Positions 14,270 to 22,922 of a stretch of 60,165 nucleotides of DNA are shown piece by piece. Origin of the DNA: a virus; the IMG/VR virus record IMGVR_UViG_3300018405_000021, positions 1-60,165 of that record, one strand, 5' to 3'. The notes below the pieces were generated by a model, which saw nothing but the letters and a program-made list of their open reading frames with translations, searched no databases and was not told the DNA's origin. Position 1 is the first letter of the stretch, and each line of letters starts with the position of its first letter. Position numbers and translations under genes: made by a program.

Positions 14270-14593
14270 ATGCTGAAAATCACATGCCCGACATGCGGGC
14301 ATCACATGGGCCATGTGCCTGAACCTGCGAAGGTGAGGGGAGGGCTTTCGCCACAAGAGGCGCTTTTGTTTGATGCGCTCTTATCGGGCGGCGAGCCGGG
14401 GCTGTCCTATCAGAAAATGGGCGTCGTTCTTCACGGTCCGTTCGGTGGGGACAGACGCAACACCGTCACCGCTCACACAGTTTTCCGGCGCATGAAAGCC
14501 AAGATTGAACCGTTCGGCTATTTCATAAAAGCGCACAAAAACGGCACCCGTGAAAACTTCTACTCCATCATTCCCGCCGAGTATCCATCATGA
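14270..14593 (+). CDS. zinc-ribbon plus winged-helix-like protein
   Basis: A 107-residue protein with CPTCGHHMGH at the N-terminus (single CxxC plus histidines) and a winged-helix-like C-terminal half (LSPQEALLFDALLSGG then HTVFRRMKAKI). GAGGGAAG precedes the ATG. The next gene overlaps the stop. Probably DNA binding. Confidence 0.65.
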   Translation: MLKITCPTCGHHMGHVPEPAKVRGGLSPQEALLFDALLSGGEPGLSYQKMGVVLHGPFGGDRRNTVTAHTVFRRMKAKIEPFGYFIKAHKNGTRENFYSIIPAEYPS

Positions 14594-15387
14594 AGCTACC
14601 AAGATATTACCCCGGCGCGACCAATGGTCGGTTGAAACTGATTTCCGAGGATCGCGGACAATGGCTTTGCGAATGCTCATGCGGGAAAGACGCATATGTC
14701 GCGGAGGGTGATCTTTCGGAGGCGCGCTCTTGCGGCTGTATTGTCGTTCTAGGGCTCGATCTCGCGTCCAACAGTGGCTGGGCCGTTCGATATAGCTGGC
14801 GCTCGCCAGCGGCGATAAAATGCGGCGTATTTAACGTTTCAGAGGATGATGACGGCAATGATGTGGGATGGGAGACGAAGTACGCGATTACCGCTAACAT
14901 GGTCTACCGGCTCATCAAAGAACACCAGCCTGATTTCGTATGCATCGAAGAGCCGCAACACCGCGTTGCAGAGTTCGCCAAGGTCAAGGTAAACCCCCAG
15001 ACCGGCAGAACTGAAATGACGAAGACGATTAACCCAGCCGCGTTGCAGCTTACCGGGATCGCCGCCGCCGCCATCGGGGTTTGTATGAACATGAAAGTCC
15101 CGTGCGGCACGATCAGCGCCACGTCATGGCACTCGAAATACCACGGCAAAGGCAACAAGCCTGAACCTGGGAAGGACTGGAAAGACGTGGCTATCAAGTC
15201 GTGCGAGCGGGAGAAAATCGTCCTGCCTACGCGCAAGAAAGACAAAAAGGACGCTGCGGAAGCAGTATGCATTTCGGCCTGCTGGCATTGGTGCAACGTG
15301 CTGGAAATCGGATGGATGCAAAAGCGTTTCATGTCGTTGCGCACGGGCGCGGCGAAGGAGCTGGCGAGACGGAAGGCTATAGAATGA
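14590..15387 (+). CDS. RuvC-like resolvase with N-terminal zinc ribbon
   Basis: A 265-residue protein. From residue 53 a RuvC/RNase H fold: LGLDLASNSGWAV (first Asp), FVCIEEPQH (Glu), and KKDAAEAVCISA (last Asp), the expected acidic triad. The first 51 residues are an extra zinc ribbon (GRLKLI, CECSCG, SCGC) like that at the N-terminus of the HNH gene at 12784. It would cut branched DNA before packaging. The fusion is unusual and could be the remains of a homing gene or an added DNA-binding module. Confidence 0.85.
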   Translation: MKLPRYYPGATNGRLKLISEDRGQWLCECSCGKDAYVAEGDLSEARSCGCIVVLGLDLASNSGWAVRYSWRSPAAIKCGVFNVSEDDDGNDVGWETKYAITANMVYRLIKEHQPDFVCIEEPQHRVAEFAKVKVNPQTGRTEMTKTINPAALQLTGIAAAAIGVCMNMKVPCGTISATSWHSKYHGKGNKPEPGKDWKDVAIKSCEREKIVLPTRKKDKKDAAEAVCISACWHWCNVLEIGWMQKRFMSLRTGAAKELARRKAIE

Positions 15388-16778
15388 CAACGGACGCATA
15401 TCAGTTATTTCTTGAGAAAAAGAAGATCAACGACCCAATGACGGGCATTTCCCAAGAGCTTGAACTTCGGAATGTTCTTAAGCCCCATCAATGCGATATT
15501 GTGAAATGGGCATTGAAGAGAGGACGTGCTGCTATCTTCGCAGGCACGGGTCTTGGCAAGACGCTTATGGAATTATCATGGGCAGAAAAAGTCAACGCCC
15601 ATACAGGCAAGCCAGTTATCCTTTTCGCCCCTCTTGCCGTCGCGGAGCAGCATATGTCAGAAGCTGAGAAGTTCGGCATTCGCGCCAAGCTTGTTTCGTT
15701 TCACCCAGACGAGGGCATCGGCGTCACCAACTATCAAAAGATGGATCATTTTGACCTATCCAAGTTCGGCGGGGCAGTTCTTGATGAAAGCTCCATCCTC
15801 AAAAGCACTGACGGGAAATATAGGACGCGATTGATCAATGAGTGCGCGTCTATTCCTTTTCGTCTTGCTGCTACGGCTACGCCAGCCCCGAATGACTTTA
15901 TGGAACTCGGGAACCATGCGGAATTTCTAAGCGTCATGTCATACACCGATATGCTGGCAACGTTCTTTACCCATGACGGCGGCGACACACAAAAATGGCG
16001 TCTGAAAGGGCACGCTGAAACTGAGTTTTGGAAGTGGATGGCGTCGTGGTCTGTCATGCTACGCAATCCTTCTGATCTTGGATATCCGAACGATGGGTAC
16101 GACCTGCCACCACTGAATTACGTTCAACACACGGTCAGCGTTGACTACGCACCGAGCATGGACACCGGGCTTCTATTCCCAATGGAGGCTAGGACTTTGC
16201 AAGAGCGCATATCTGCCCGTAGGGATAGCGTGGATGAGCGCGTTGCGTTGGCGGCATCCATCACCCCAAAAGATCGCCCATTCGTGTGGTGGTGCAATCT
16301 CAACAGTGAGGCGGATGCGTTGTCGAAGGCAATACATGGGGCAGTGAATTTACAGGGGTCTGACAAAGATGATGACAAGCGCCGAAAGCTGGTTGATTTT
16401 TCAGAAGGACGCACTCGGGTCATGATCACAAAGCCATCTATCGCTGGATTTGGCATGAATTGGCAACATTGCGCAGATACAGGATTTGTCGGCCTTAACG
16501 ACAGTTTCGAACAAGTATATCAGGCCGTGCGCCGCTTCTGGCGGTTTGGGCAGACTAAGCCGGTCAACGTCCACTTCATCGCGTCAGAAATGGAAGGCGC
16601 AACCGTGGCGAACATCAGGCGCAAGGAGGCCGACGCGGATCGAATGGCCGCTTCCATGGTGATGCACATGGCCGATCTTTCTAGCGCAGAGATACGCGGT
16701 TCCGTTCGCGACAAACCAGACTATAACCCAACCATTCCGATGATAATGCCCAAATGGGTAGGGGAGAATGCCGCATGA
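15384..16778 (+). CDS. SNF2-type DNA helicase/ATPase
   Basis: A 464-residue superfamily 2 ATPase: Walker A GTGLGKT near residue 55, ILFAPLAV, a LDESS box in place of DEAH, ATATPAPND, and a C-terminal QAVRRFWRFGQTKPV arginine-finger motif. Typical of phage SNF2 helicases in replication clusters. ATGA overlaps on both sides link it to the resolvase and methyltransferase genes. Confidence 0.9.
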   Translation: MTTDAYQLFLEKKKINDPMTGISQELELRNVLKPHQCDIVKWALKRGRAAIFAGTGLGKTLMELSWAEKVNAHTGKPVILFAPLAVAEQHMSEAEKFGIRAKLVSFHPDEGIGVTNYQKMDHFDLSKFGGAVLDESSILKSTDGKYRTRLINECASIPFRLAATATPAPNDFMELGNHAEFLSVMSYTDMLATFFTHDGGDTQKWRLKGHAETEFWKWMASWSVMLRNPSDLGYPNDGYDLPPLNYVQHTVSVDYAPSMDTGLLFPMEARTLQERISARRDSVDERVALAASITPKDRPFVWWCNLNSEADALSKAIHGAVNLQGSDKDDDKRRKLVDFSEGRTRVMITKPSIAGFGMNWQHCADTGFVGLNDSFEQVYQAVRRFWRFGQTKPVNVHFIASEMEGATVANIRRKEADADRMAASMVMHMADLSSAEIRGSVRDKPDYNPTIPMIMPKWVGENAA

Positions 16779-17767
16779 CAATCAATTGCGTTAACCAAGT
16801 CGTTACGGATCGATACGCAATCTATGAAGGAGATGCTTGCGAGTTGATCAGAGAAGTCCCAGGAGACAGCGTCCATTTCGGCATTCACTCTCCTCCATTC
16901 GAAGGACTTTATAGGTTCAGCAACTACGACCGCGACATATCAAACAACGACGGAGAAAGCTTCTGGTCGCACTATGGATTTCTGATTTCGGAACTCCTAC
17001 GAGTTACGAAGCCGGGCCGCGTCCATAGCGTTCATTGCATGCAGTTGCCTACTAGCAAGACACGTCATGGGTTCATCGGCATGAGGGACTTTCGAGGTGA
17101 GATTGTACGGGCATACGAGGACGCAGGATGGATTTTCCATTCCGAGGTTTGCATTTGGAAAGACCCTGTTGTCGCGCAGCAACGCACGAAATCAATTCGT
17201 CTACTCCACAAGCAGATCGAGAAGGACAGCACGATCAGCGGCATGGGCCTTGCTGACTACATCGTCAGTTTCCGCAAGCCGGGGGATAACGAAAAGGCCG
17301 TATCTGGCATGTTCGAGCTGTGGTCTGGTGATGATAGCTTAGACGTAAGCCGTGAAGCGTATGACCGCCACAGAAAGCAGGTCGAAGCCGAAGGAAAGAG
17401 CGCGTGGCCGTTCGACAAATGGCGGTCCATCCTCATCTGGCAGCGATATGCATCCCCGGTATGGTCTGATATTGACCAGACGAACACTCTTCAATATCGC
17501 GGTGGTCGCGACGAGAAGGATGAACAGCACATTTCTCCGCTTCAACTCGACGTTATCGAGCGTTGCCTTAGCCTGTGGTCTTTGCCGGGCGAGACTGTCT
17601 TGACGCCGTTTCTTGGGATAGGAAGCGAGGTTTACTCTGCCGTTAAGATGGGTCGCAAGGGCGTCGGGTTTGAGCTAAAGCCGTCGTACTTCCGGCAGGC
17701 CGTGAAAAATATCAAAGAGCTTGACCGTGACGAACCTGCATTGCTTTTCGGGGCTGTTAACCAATGA
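16775..17767 (+). CDS. site-specific DNA methyltransferase (N4-cytosine or N6-adenine)
   Basis: A 330-residue protein with the beta-class order: catalytic HSPPFEGLY near residue 38, and AdoMet site TPFLGIGSEVYSAV near residue 275 followed by GVGFELKPSYF. The SPPF form fits N4-cytosine enzymes but N6-adenine is possible. It probably modifies phage DNA against host restriction; no partner nuclease is nearby. Confidence 0.88.
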   Translation: MTINCVNQVVTDRYAIYEGDACELIREVPGDSVHFGIHSPPFEGLYRFSNYDRDISNNDGESFWSHYGFLISELLRVTKPGRVHSVHCMQLPTSKTRHGFIGMRDFRGEIVRAYEDAGWIFHSEVCIWKDPVVAQQRTKSIRLLHKQIEKDSTISGMGLADYIVSFRKPGDNEKAVSGMFELWSGDDSLDVSREAYDRHRKQVEAEGKSAWPFDKWRSILIWQRYASPVWSDIDQTNTLQYRGGRDEKDEQHISPLQLDVIERCLSLWSLPGETVLTPFLGIGSEVYSAVKMGRKGVGFELKPSYFRQAVKNIKELDRDEPALLFGAVNQ

Positions 17768-19230
17768 ACGCGCACCAAAACTTCACTGCTGATCAGCGGC
17801 GCGACCTGCCGGGGAACATCGAAGCAGAACAAGCCGTCCTCGGCGCGGTTATGGTCAACAATGCCGTCCTTGGCGCGGTCATGTCCCGCGTCAATCTGAT
17901 GGCGGAACACTTCTACGAGCCGATCCACCGCGACATTTTCGCGGGGGTCATTGACTTAGCCGCGCATGGCAAGCCGGTAAACCCAATTACGCTCATGCCG
18001 TACTTGCCAAAGGGACAGATGGTTTCGGGCGACATGAGCGCGGCGCAGTACCTTGCTAGGCTGTCCATGGGCACGGTGTCTATTGCACAGGCCCCATTCA
18101 TCGCGGAGAGCATTGTCGCCGCTCACGCCGCCCGTGAGGCGATTTATGTGTCGGACGAAGTGGCAAACGAAGCATATAATCGCTGGCATGAGGCAGGCTT
18201 CATCGATGCCATCGGAAAGCTATCTACGCGGCTTGTAAACGCCGCTGAGAGCGCCAAGGCAACGGAGAGGCAAAGGCCCGGAGACGCTTATATCGAGCGC
18301 TACAGTGCCAGCGCGGGGGCCACTGGCGTCAATGGTGTTTCTATCGGCCTTGTTGCCTTGCAGAAAGTCCTGAACGAAACTGTGTTCGAAGCGGGAAACC
18401 TGTATGGCCTTCTTTCGTCGTCAGGCGAAGGAAAAACCAGTTTAACGCTGCAAATCATCTTCCATGCAATCACAACGGGTCACCCGGTTCTATTCCTTTC
18501 CTATGACCAATCTGCATCGCAATGCGTTGCCCAGATGGTCGCGCAGAACAAGGGGATCAGTACGGCGCAGCAGAAGACGCCAGAGCGCGGCATGAGCCAG
18601 CATGAACGGGATACTGCCCTTGAATTCGCTGTCTGGATCAATTCTCTTCCTCTGGATATCATCCGTTGCCAGCGCGAGGGGAATGCGCGCCTCATGAACT
18701 ACGCAAAACAGTTCATCACGAAATACCGGGCGAAATACAGCAAGACGCCGCTTGTCGTGATCGACCATATCAAGAAAATCCGGCCCCGCGATGACCGTAT
18801 GTCGCCTGACAAGATTGCCGGCGAGATCAACGTGGAATGGAAGTCATTCGCGGATGAACAGCAGAGCGCCGTTCTCATGCTGAACCAGCGTAACACGGAA
18901 GGCACGCGGCGCATGAACCCACGTCCCATCGGGAAAGACGTGTACGGTGGCGAGGGCGCAAAAGAAGATTATGACGGGATGATTTACCTCTATCGCCCCG
19001 CGAAGTACAAAAAAGACCTTCTGGACACGGCGTCCAGCGACCGGGAACGCGGACAGATCAATGCGATCTTCGCGGAATTCGGGGATGAAGACGCTATCAA
19101 GACAGTGGCGGAAATCGGCGCTATCAAGTTGCGGTTCGGTGACCCATCGATACGTGAGAGAATGCAATTTGAGGCGCGGTATACGCGCTACAAATGCGAA
19201 GAGGACGACGAAGAGAGGATGATGTTTTGA
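17764..19230 (+). CDS. dnaB: replicative DNA helicase, DnaB-type
   Basis: A 488-residue protein: N-terminal helical domain (LPGNIEAEQAVLGAV), linker, then RecA-like core with Walker A SSSGEGKTS (near residue 224), Walker B LVVIDH, and a LNQRN motif. It unwinds DNA at the replication fork. Its start overlaps the methyltransferase gene by ATGA. It lies with DnaA-like proteins at 22317 and 22822. Confidence 0.92.
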   Translation: MNAHQNFTADQRRDLPGNIEAEQAVLGAVMVNNAVLGAVMSRVNLMAEHFYEPIHRDIFAGVIDLAAHGKPVNPITLMPYLPKGQMVSGDMSAAQYLARLSMGTVSIAQAPFIAESIVAAHAAREAIYVSDEVANEAYNRWHEAGFIDAIGKLSTRLVNAAESAKATERQRPGDAYIERYSASAGATGVNGVSIGLVALQKVLNETVFEAGNLYGLLSSSGEGKTSLTLQIIFHAITTGHPVLFLSYDQSASQCVAQMVAQNKGISTAQQKTPERGMSQHERDTALEFAVWINSLPLDIIRCQREGNARLMNYAKQFITKYRAKYSKTPLVVIDHIKKIRPRDDRMSPDKIAGEINVEWKSFADEQQSAVLMLNQRNTEGTRRMNPRPIGKDVYGGEGAKEDYDGMIYLYRPAKYKKDLLDTASSDRERGQINAIFAEFGDEDAIKTVAEIGAIKLRFGDPSIRERMQFEARYTRYKCEEDDEERMMF

Positions 19231-19280
19231 AGGGGTGCATATTTCAATGAAATCGCGAACGACGCGGAGGACCTTTTCGG

Positions 19281-19724
19281 ATGACAGTTGAACAGCGATT
19301 TAGAGCGAAATTTATCGCCGATGAAGACACGGGCTGCTGGAACTGGACGGCATGCAAGCAGCCGACCGGCTACGGAAACATGTGGAACGGCCAGCGCGTC
19401 GAGCAGGCACACCGGATCGCGTACCGACTGTTCTGCGGCCCCATCCCTGAAGGCCGCGAGATTGATCACGTATGCCGTAATCGCGGCTGCGTTAACCCTG
19501 ATCATCTGCGCGCCGTGACGCACCGCGAGAATATGCGGGTCAGCGACACGGTAATGGGCAGGAACGCCGCGAAGCTATTCTGCAAACGCGGCCATCCTTT
19601 CAGTGGACAAAATCTATTCATCTCGAAGTCCGGCGCGCGACAATGCCGGACTTGCATAAACATGCACGCCAGAAACGCAAAACGCAGGAGAAAAGATGGT
19701 GGGCAGACCGCTGGCTTACTTTAA
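19281..19724 (+). CDS. HNH endonuclease
   Basis: A 147-residue protein with the HNH_3 layout: GCWNWTACKQPTGYG, AHRIAY, then the core IDHVCRNRGCVNPDHL and a C-terminal zinc-binding part (CKRGHPF, CRTC). A free-standing, probably mobile gene; it overlaps the 5' end of the cytosine methyltransferase gene by 29 bases. Confidence 0.88.
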   Translation: MTVEQRFRAKFIADEDTGCWNWTACKQPTGYGNMWNGQRVEQAHRIAYRLFCGPIPEGREIDHVCRNRGCVNPDHLRAVTHRENMRVSDTVMGRNAAKLFCKRGHPFSGQNLFISKSGARQCRTCINMHARNAKRRRKDGGQTAGLL

Positions 19725-20745
19725 TGAAATAGATCCATACGCCGCGCAATGGCTGAGAAACCTAATCGCTGCTGGTCATATCGCGCCAGGCGACGTTGAT
19801 GAACGGAGTATTGTTGATGTCCATCCAGACGACCTTAAAGGATACACACAGTGCCATTTCTTCGCCGGGATCGGAGGGTGGTCATATGCCTTGCGTCTCG
19901 CAGGATGGCCCGATGACCGACCTGTTTGGACAGGAAGTTGCCCATGCCAGCCGTTCAGTGTCGCAGGGAAAGGCGAAGGTAAAGCCGACGAAAGGCATCT
20001 CTGGCCGGTCTTCTTCGCACTCATCCGTGCCAGACGGCCCGCTGTCGTCATGGGAGAGCAAGTTGCGGCTGCGGTTGGAAAAGATTGGCTCGACGGAGTG
20101 CAATCTGACTTGGAAAGTATCGGCTACGCCTGCGGGGCGGCTGTTGTCCCGGCTTGTGCCGTCGACGCGCCCCACAGAAGAGATCGCCTCTGGTTTGTGG
20201 CCCACCCCGACACTCCCAAACGGCGGGAGGTCGATAGCCTGCGCGGACGAATGGAGGGGCAACACGCCATATCACAAGGGAAAGAAGCTGCAAGTGGACC
20301 TTTCTCAGACCGTCAGGATGGTCGAGGGGGTCTCATTCTGGCCAACACCGAGAGCTGTGGACGGGGACAAGGGGCAGAGAACCCCTGCGGGAGTGATGGC
20401 CGAACTGAAGAGAAAAGGTCGGCTGGACGATCTCCCCTCAACGGCGGTGGCGCTCTGGGCGACACCGAAGGCTTCGGACGGCAAGGGGAATATCTATCTT
20501 CCGGAACCGGATTGCAGGCGCACGGAGCTTCGGAAGCAGGTCGGCGGAATAGCACTGCATGGTCAGGAGCAGAGTTCATCGTCGGCGCAGACGGGAAAGC
20601 CCGGCGCGTTGAACCCGGAATTCGTCTGCTGGCTCATGGGGTTCCCGGCAGAGTGGGAAAGCTGCGCGCCTATGGCAACGCCATCGTCCCGCAGGTTGCG
20701 GCGGAAATCATAGGCGCATACATGGATATCAACGATGTCAAATAA
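19696..20745 (+). CDS. cytosine-C5 DNA methyltransferase
   Basis: A 349-residue protein with AdoMet motif I FAGIGGWSYALRLAG (near residue 55), the catalytic GSCPCQPFS (near residue 80), the GEQV motif, and RRDRLWFVAH; a late GNAIVPQVA closes the fold. The N-terminal AYFNEIDPYAAQWL is a common lead in phage homologues. Over most of its length a second frame is also open and looks conserved (see 19796-20713). Confidence 0.9.
   Translation: MVGRPLAYFNEIDPYAAQWLRNLIAAGHIAPGDVDERSIVDVHPDDLKGYTQCHFFAGIGGWSYALRLAGWPDDRPVWTGSCPCQPFSVAGKGEGKADERHLWPVFFALIRARRPAVVMGEQVAAAVGKDWLDGVQSDLESIGYACGAAVVPACAVDAPHRRDRLWFVAHPDTPKRREVDSLRGRMEGQHAISQGKEAASGPFSDRQDGRGGLILANTESCGRGQGAENPCGSDGRTEEKRSAGRSPLNGGGALGDTEGFGRQGEYLSSGTGLQAHGASEAGRRNSTAWSGAEFIVGADGKARRVEPGIRLLAHGVPGRVGKLRAYGNAIVPQVAAEIIGAYMDINDVK
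19796..20713 (+). CDS. overprinted alternate-frame protein inside the methyltransferase gene
   Basis: A 305-codon ORF in the +1 frame relative to the methyltransferase. Segments (TDLFGQEVAHASRSVSQGKA, later LWPTPTLPNGG, FWPTPRAVDGDKG, and GALNPEFVCWLMGFPAEWE) resemble phage proteins I know as separate hypothetical genes next to cytosine methyltransferases. Start could be TTG 19796, ATG 19799 or ATG 19913. Either both frames are used or this is a relic of a split; evidence for expression is lacking. Confidence 0.5.
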   Translation: MMNGVLLMSIQTTLKDTHSAISSPGSEGGHMPCVSQDGPMTDLFGQEVAHASRSVSQGKAKVKPTKGISGRSSSHSSVPDGPLSSWESKLRLRLEKIGSTECNLTWKVSATPAGRLLSRLVPSTRPTEEIASGLWPTPTLPNGGRSIACADEWRGNTPYHKGKKLQVDLSQTVRMVEGVSFWPTPRAVDGDKGQRTPAGVMAELKRKGRLDDLPSTAVALWATPKASDGKGNIYLPEPDCRRTELRKQVGGIALHGQEQSSSSAQTGKPGALNPEFVCWLMGFPAEWESCAPMATPSSRRLRRKS

Positions 20746-21046
20746 GTTCAGCTTCGGGGCCATCCCCGCGAAAGGCGGCTTCATCGCCTACTATCGCATG
20801 GTGCATCGATCCGATAACTTCGTTTTGCGATCTGGGCGGCACGATATAATTTTCGCCACGCATCACGAGGCATATAAGGCCGCTGGCGATGCGTTTGTTG
20901 CATACCTAAACAGCCCGATAAGCGGGATGCGATTTGCAGCGGAGGAAGCGATGAGCAAGGCAGACGCACTGTTTAACCTGCCGCCCACGGTCAAGCAGCG
21001 CGGCAAGACAAAGCCTGTATTGGTCGAAAGGAAGGTGAGCGCATGA
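20735..21046 (+). CDS. hypothetical protein
   Basis: A 103-residue protein starting within the end of the cytosine methyltransferase gene and overlapping the next gene by four bases. Beta-rich N-terminal half, basic C-terminus. Not recognised. Confidence 0.65.
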   Translation: MSNKFSFGAIPAKGGFIAYYRMVHRSDNFVLRSGRHDIIFATHHEAYKAAGDAFVAYLNSPISGMRFAAEEAMSKADALFNLPPTVKQRGKTKPVLVERKVSA

Positions 21047-21729
21047 GCCAGTTATCTATCCCTTTTGCTAATCCGCGAAAATCACTGACGAGAGAACTTC
21101 GTGTTCTTGTGGCGTGCGAATTTTCGGGGACTGTACGCAATGCATTTCTTGACAGAGGGCATGATGCATGGTCGTGCGACCTGTTGCCGGCGGAAGATGG
21201 AAGCAACCGCCATATCACTGGTGATGCGCGCGATATCCTGAATGATGGATGGGACATGCTCATCGTGGCGCATCCGCCATGCACACGGCTTTGCAATAGC
21301 GGTGTTCGGTGGCTGTCTGTCCCGCCGCCCGGCAAGACTGTTGATCAGATGCATGATGAGCTTCGAGAAGGGGCTGAACTGTTTTCGGCTTTCTGGAATG
21401 CGCCGATTGACCGCGTGTGCGTTGAGAACCCCGTCATGCATCGCCATGCAAAGGCGTTGATCGAAAACTACAATGAACCGGCGCAATCTGTGCAGCCTTG
21501 GCAGTTTGGCCATGGAGAGGTAAAGCGCACTTGCTTTTGGCTTCGTGGTCTCCCGGCGCTCACGCCAACGAACATTGTTGAAGGGCGTGAGGCGCGCGTT
21601 CACCGCATGCCCCCCGGCCCGGATCGACGGAAAGAGCGGAGCAGGTTCTTCACGGGAATTGCCGCAGCCATGGCCGACCAGTGGGGAGAATATGCAGTCA
21701 ATCAATTCCATGAGGAGATTGCAGCATGA
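21043..21729 (+). CDS. methyltransferase-like phage protein
   Basis: A 228-residue protein with a Rossmann-like start (RVLVACEFSGTVRNAF), a DARDIL acidic turn and HPPCTRLCNSG, which resembles the catalytic loop of cytosine-C5 methyltransferases, then VCVENPVMHRHA. The usual GSCPCQ form is absent, so enzyme activity is uncertain. Found near genuine methyltransferases in many phages. Confidence 0.75.
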   Translation: MSQLSIPFANPRKSLTRELRVLVACEFSGTVRNAFLDRGHDAWSCDLLPAEDGSNRHITGDARDILNDGWDMLIVAHPPCTRLCNSGVRWLSVPPPGKTVDQMHDELREGAELFSAFWNAPIDRVCVENPVMHRHAKALIENYNEPAQSVQPWQFGHGEVKRTCFWLRGLPALTPTNIVEGREARVHRMPPGPDRRKERSRFFTGIAAAMADQWGEYAVNQFHEEIAA

Positions 21730-21926
21730 AACCCGCCGCCCGTGATCTACCCTATCTCCGCGCTGCGGCGATGAACCCAACCGGGCGCACGTTCATCAGC
21801 TTCACGTCTGAGGTCTTCCTAAAGGCCAAGCAAGCAGGGTGGATGATCCCGACCCACTACGCGCACGTCGCGCAGATCACCGACAAGGGCCGGCAGGCGC
21901 TGGCGAAGCTGGAGGAAATGGAATGA
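21726..21926 (+). CDS. small hypothetical protein, winged-helix-like
   Basis: A 66-residue product; the C-terminal ITDKGRQALAKLEEME resembles the wing end of small winged-helix proteins. Coupled at both ends by ATGA overlaps. Function unknown. Confidence 0.6.
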   Translation: MKPAARDLPYLRAAAMNPTGRTFISFTSEVFLKAKQAGWMIPTHYAHVAQITDKGRQALAKLEEME

Positions 21927-22201
21927 AGCTGACATCCGTAAAAATAAGACACGCTCCATTGTCCAACCGCATTGTTTTGGCGCGGTTTGGCAAAGACCAG
22001 AACGTAGCATTGGATACGGTGGATGCCACAAGCGATTTTTGGCAGACGCTTGTATCTTACGCATTCGACGGGAAAATGCCGGCTGAAGGCTTTGCATCAG
22101 AAGTAAGCTTTGGAGGAGGCGATGAGCAATTTGTCGTCACTGTCAAGCGCAAGGAAAACGTCACCCGCGCCGCTCTTGCCAAGATGGAGGCGGGAGAATG
22201 A
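21923..22201 (+). CDS. small hypothetical protein
   Basis: A 92-residue protein, beta-rich at the N-terminus, preceded by GGAGGAAATGGA. No domain recognised. Confidence 0.6.
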   Translation: MKLTSVKIRHAPLSNRIVLARFGKDQNVALDTVDATSDFWQTLVSYAFDGKMPAEGFASEVSFGGGDEQFVVTVKRKENVTRAALAKMEAGE

Positions 22202-22353
22202 CACCAGCACAATCACTATGGCTACGCGACATGCAATACAAAGGCATCAACATCGCCCCGGATATGTGGTCTCATCAATGCCCGACAACGAAACATAAGT
22301 ATGAGGAGATGGCGAAGTGCCCGCCACCCCAGTTTACACGCAGTCACAGCTAA
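22198..22353 (+). CDS. small hypothetical protein
   Basis: Encodes 51 residues from an ATG overlapping the preceding stop. It overlaps the start of the DnaA-like gene by 37 bases. Could be real by coupling, but nothing in the sequence is recognised. Confidence 0.4.
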   Translation: MTPAQSLWLRDMQYKGINIAPDMWSHQCPTTKHKYEEMAKCPPPQFTRSHS

Positions 22354-22922
22354 ATGCGCATAAAGCTGCACAAGAGCGAGCCAGACGGCGAAACGAAGCC
22401 GCTAGGCGCGCAGCTAACGGGAATGTGGAAGCGCGCGTCAGTGATGCAGATAAGCCGAAAGAGTACGCATTCGACTTTGCATCATTCGCAACGTCGGTAT
22501 CATTCTCAATCAAGCCGCATAGCGACTATACGCCATACGGGATAGGCTTCGCTGGTGGGCAGAGTGAATGCCTGCGGACGATGGATCAGATTGCTAGGGG
22601 CGTTCTCAAGGCATATCCAGGCATTACGCTGGCTGACATCAAGGGGAGCCGCAGGACGGCAAATATCTATTGGCCGCGCCACCATATCGTTCATTCCATT
22701 CTAGCCGAGCGCCCAGACATTTCATCAACGATGCTCGGTAGGTGGATGGGGGGGCGCGATCACACGTCAATTCTGAATTCCAAGCGTCAATGGGAAAACA
22801 AACTGCAAAGGGAAAAGGACAATGCAAGCAAATCAAAACATGACGCCGACGCAAGCCGCACTTTACGAGGCGGCAAGGGCGAGAGCCGAAAGAAAGGCGA
22901 GACAGGTTCAATGGATCAATGA
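22317..22922 (+). CDS. DnaA domain IV-like DNA-binding protein
   Basis: A 201-residue protein starting with GTG (GGAG upstream). Residues 80-165 resemble DnaA domain IV: LADIKGSRRTANIYWPRH followed by LGRWMGGRDHTSILNS, the helix-turn-helix with the DHTS-like signature. No AAA+ part. A basic tail follows. It may recognise DnaA boxes at the phage origin or compete with host DnaA. Confidence 0.75.
   Translation: MPATPVYTQSQLNAHKAAQERARRRNEAARRAANGNVEARVSDADKPKEYAFDFASFATSVSFSIKPHSDYTPYGIGFAGGQSECLRTMDQIARGVLKAYPGITLADIKGSRRTANIYWPRHHIVHSILAERPDISSTMLGRWMGGRDHTSILNSKRQWENKLQREKDNASKSKHDADASRTLRGGKGESRKKGETGSMDQ

Noticed and set aside
14214-14322. Small frame MNSGASYFAG across the gap before 14270
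   Set aside because: Mostly overlaps the zinc-ribbon gene in another frame and has no ribosome-binding site; the gap instead contains an imperfect hairpin.
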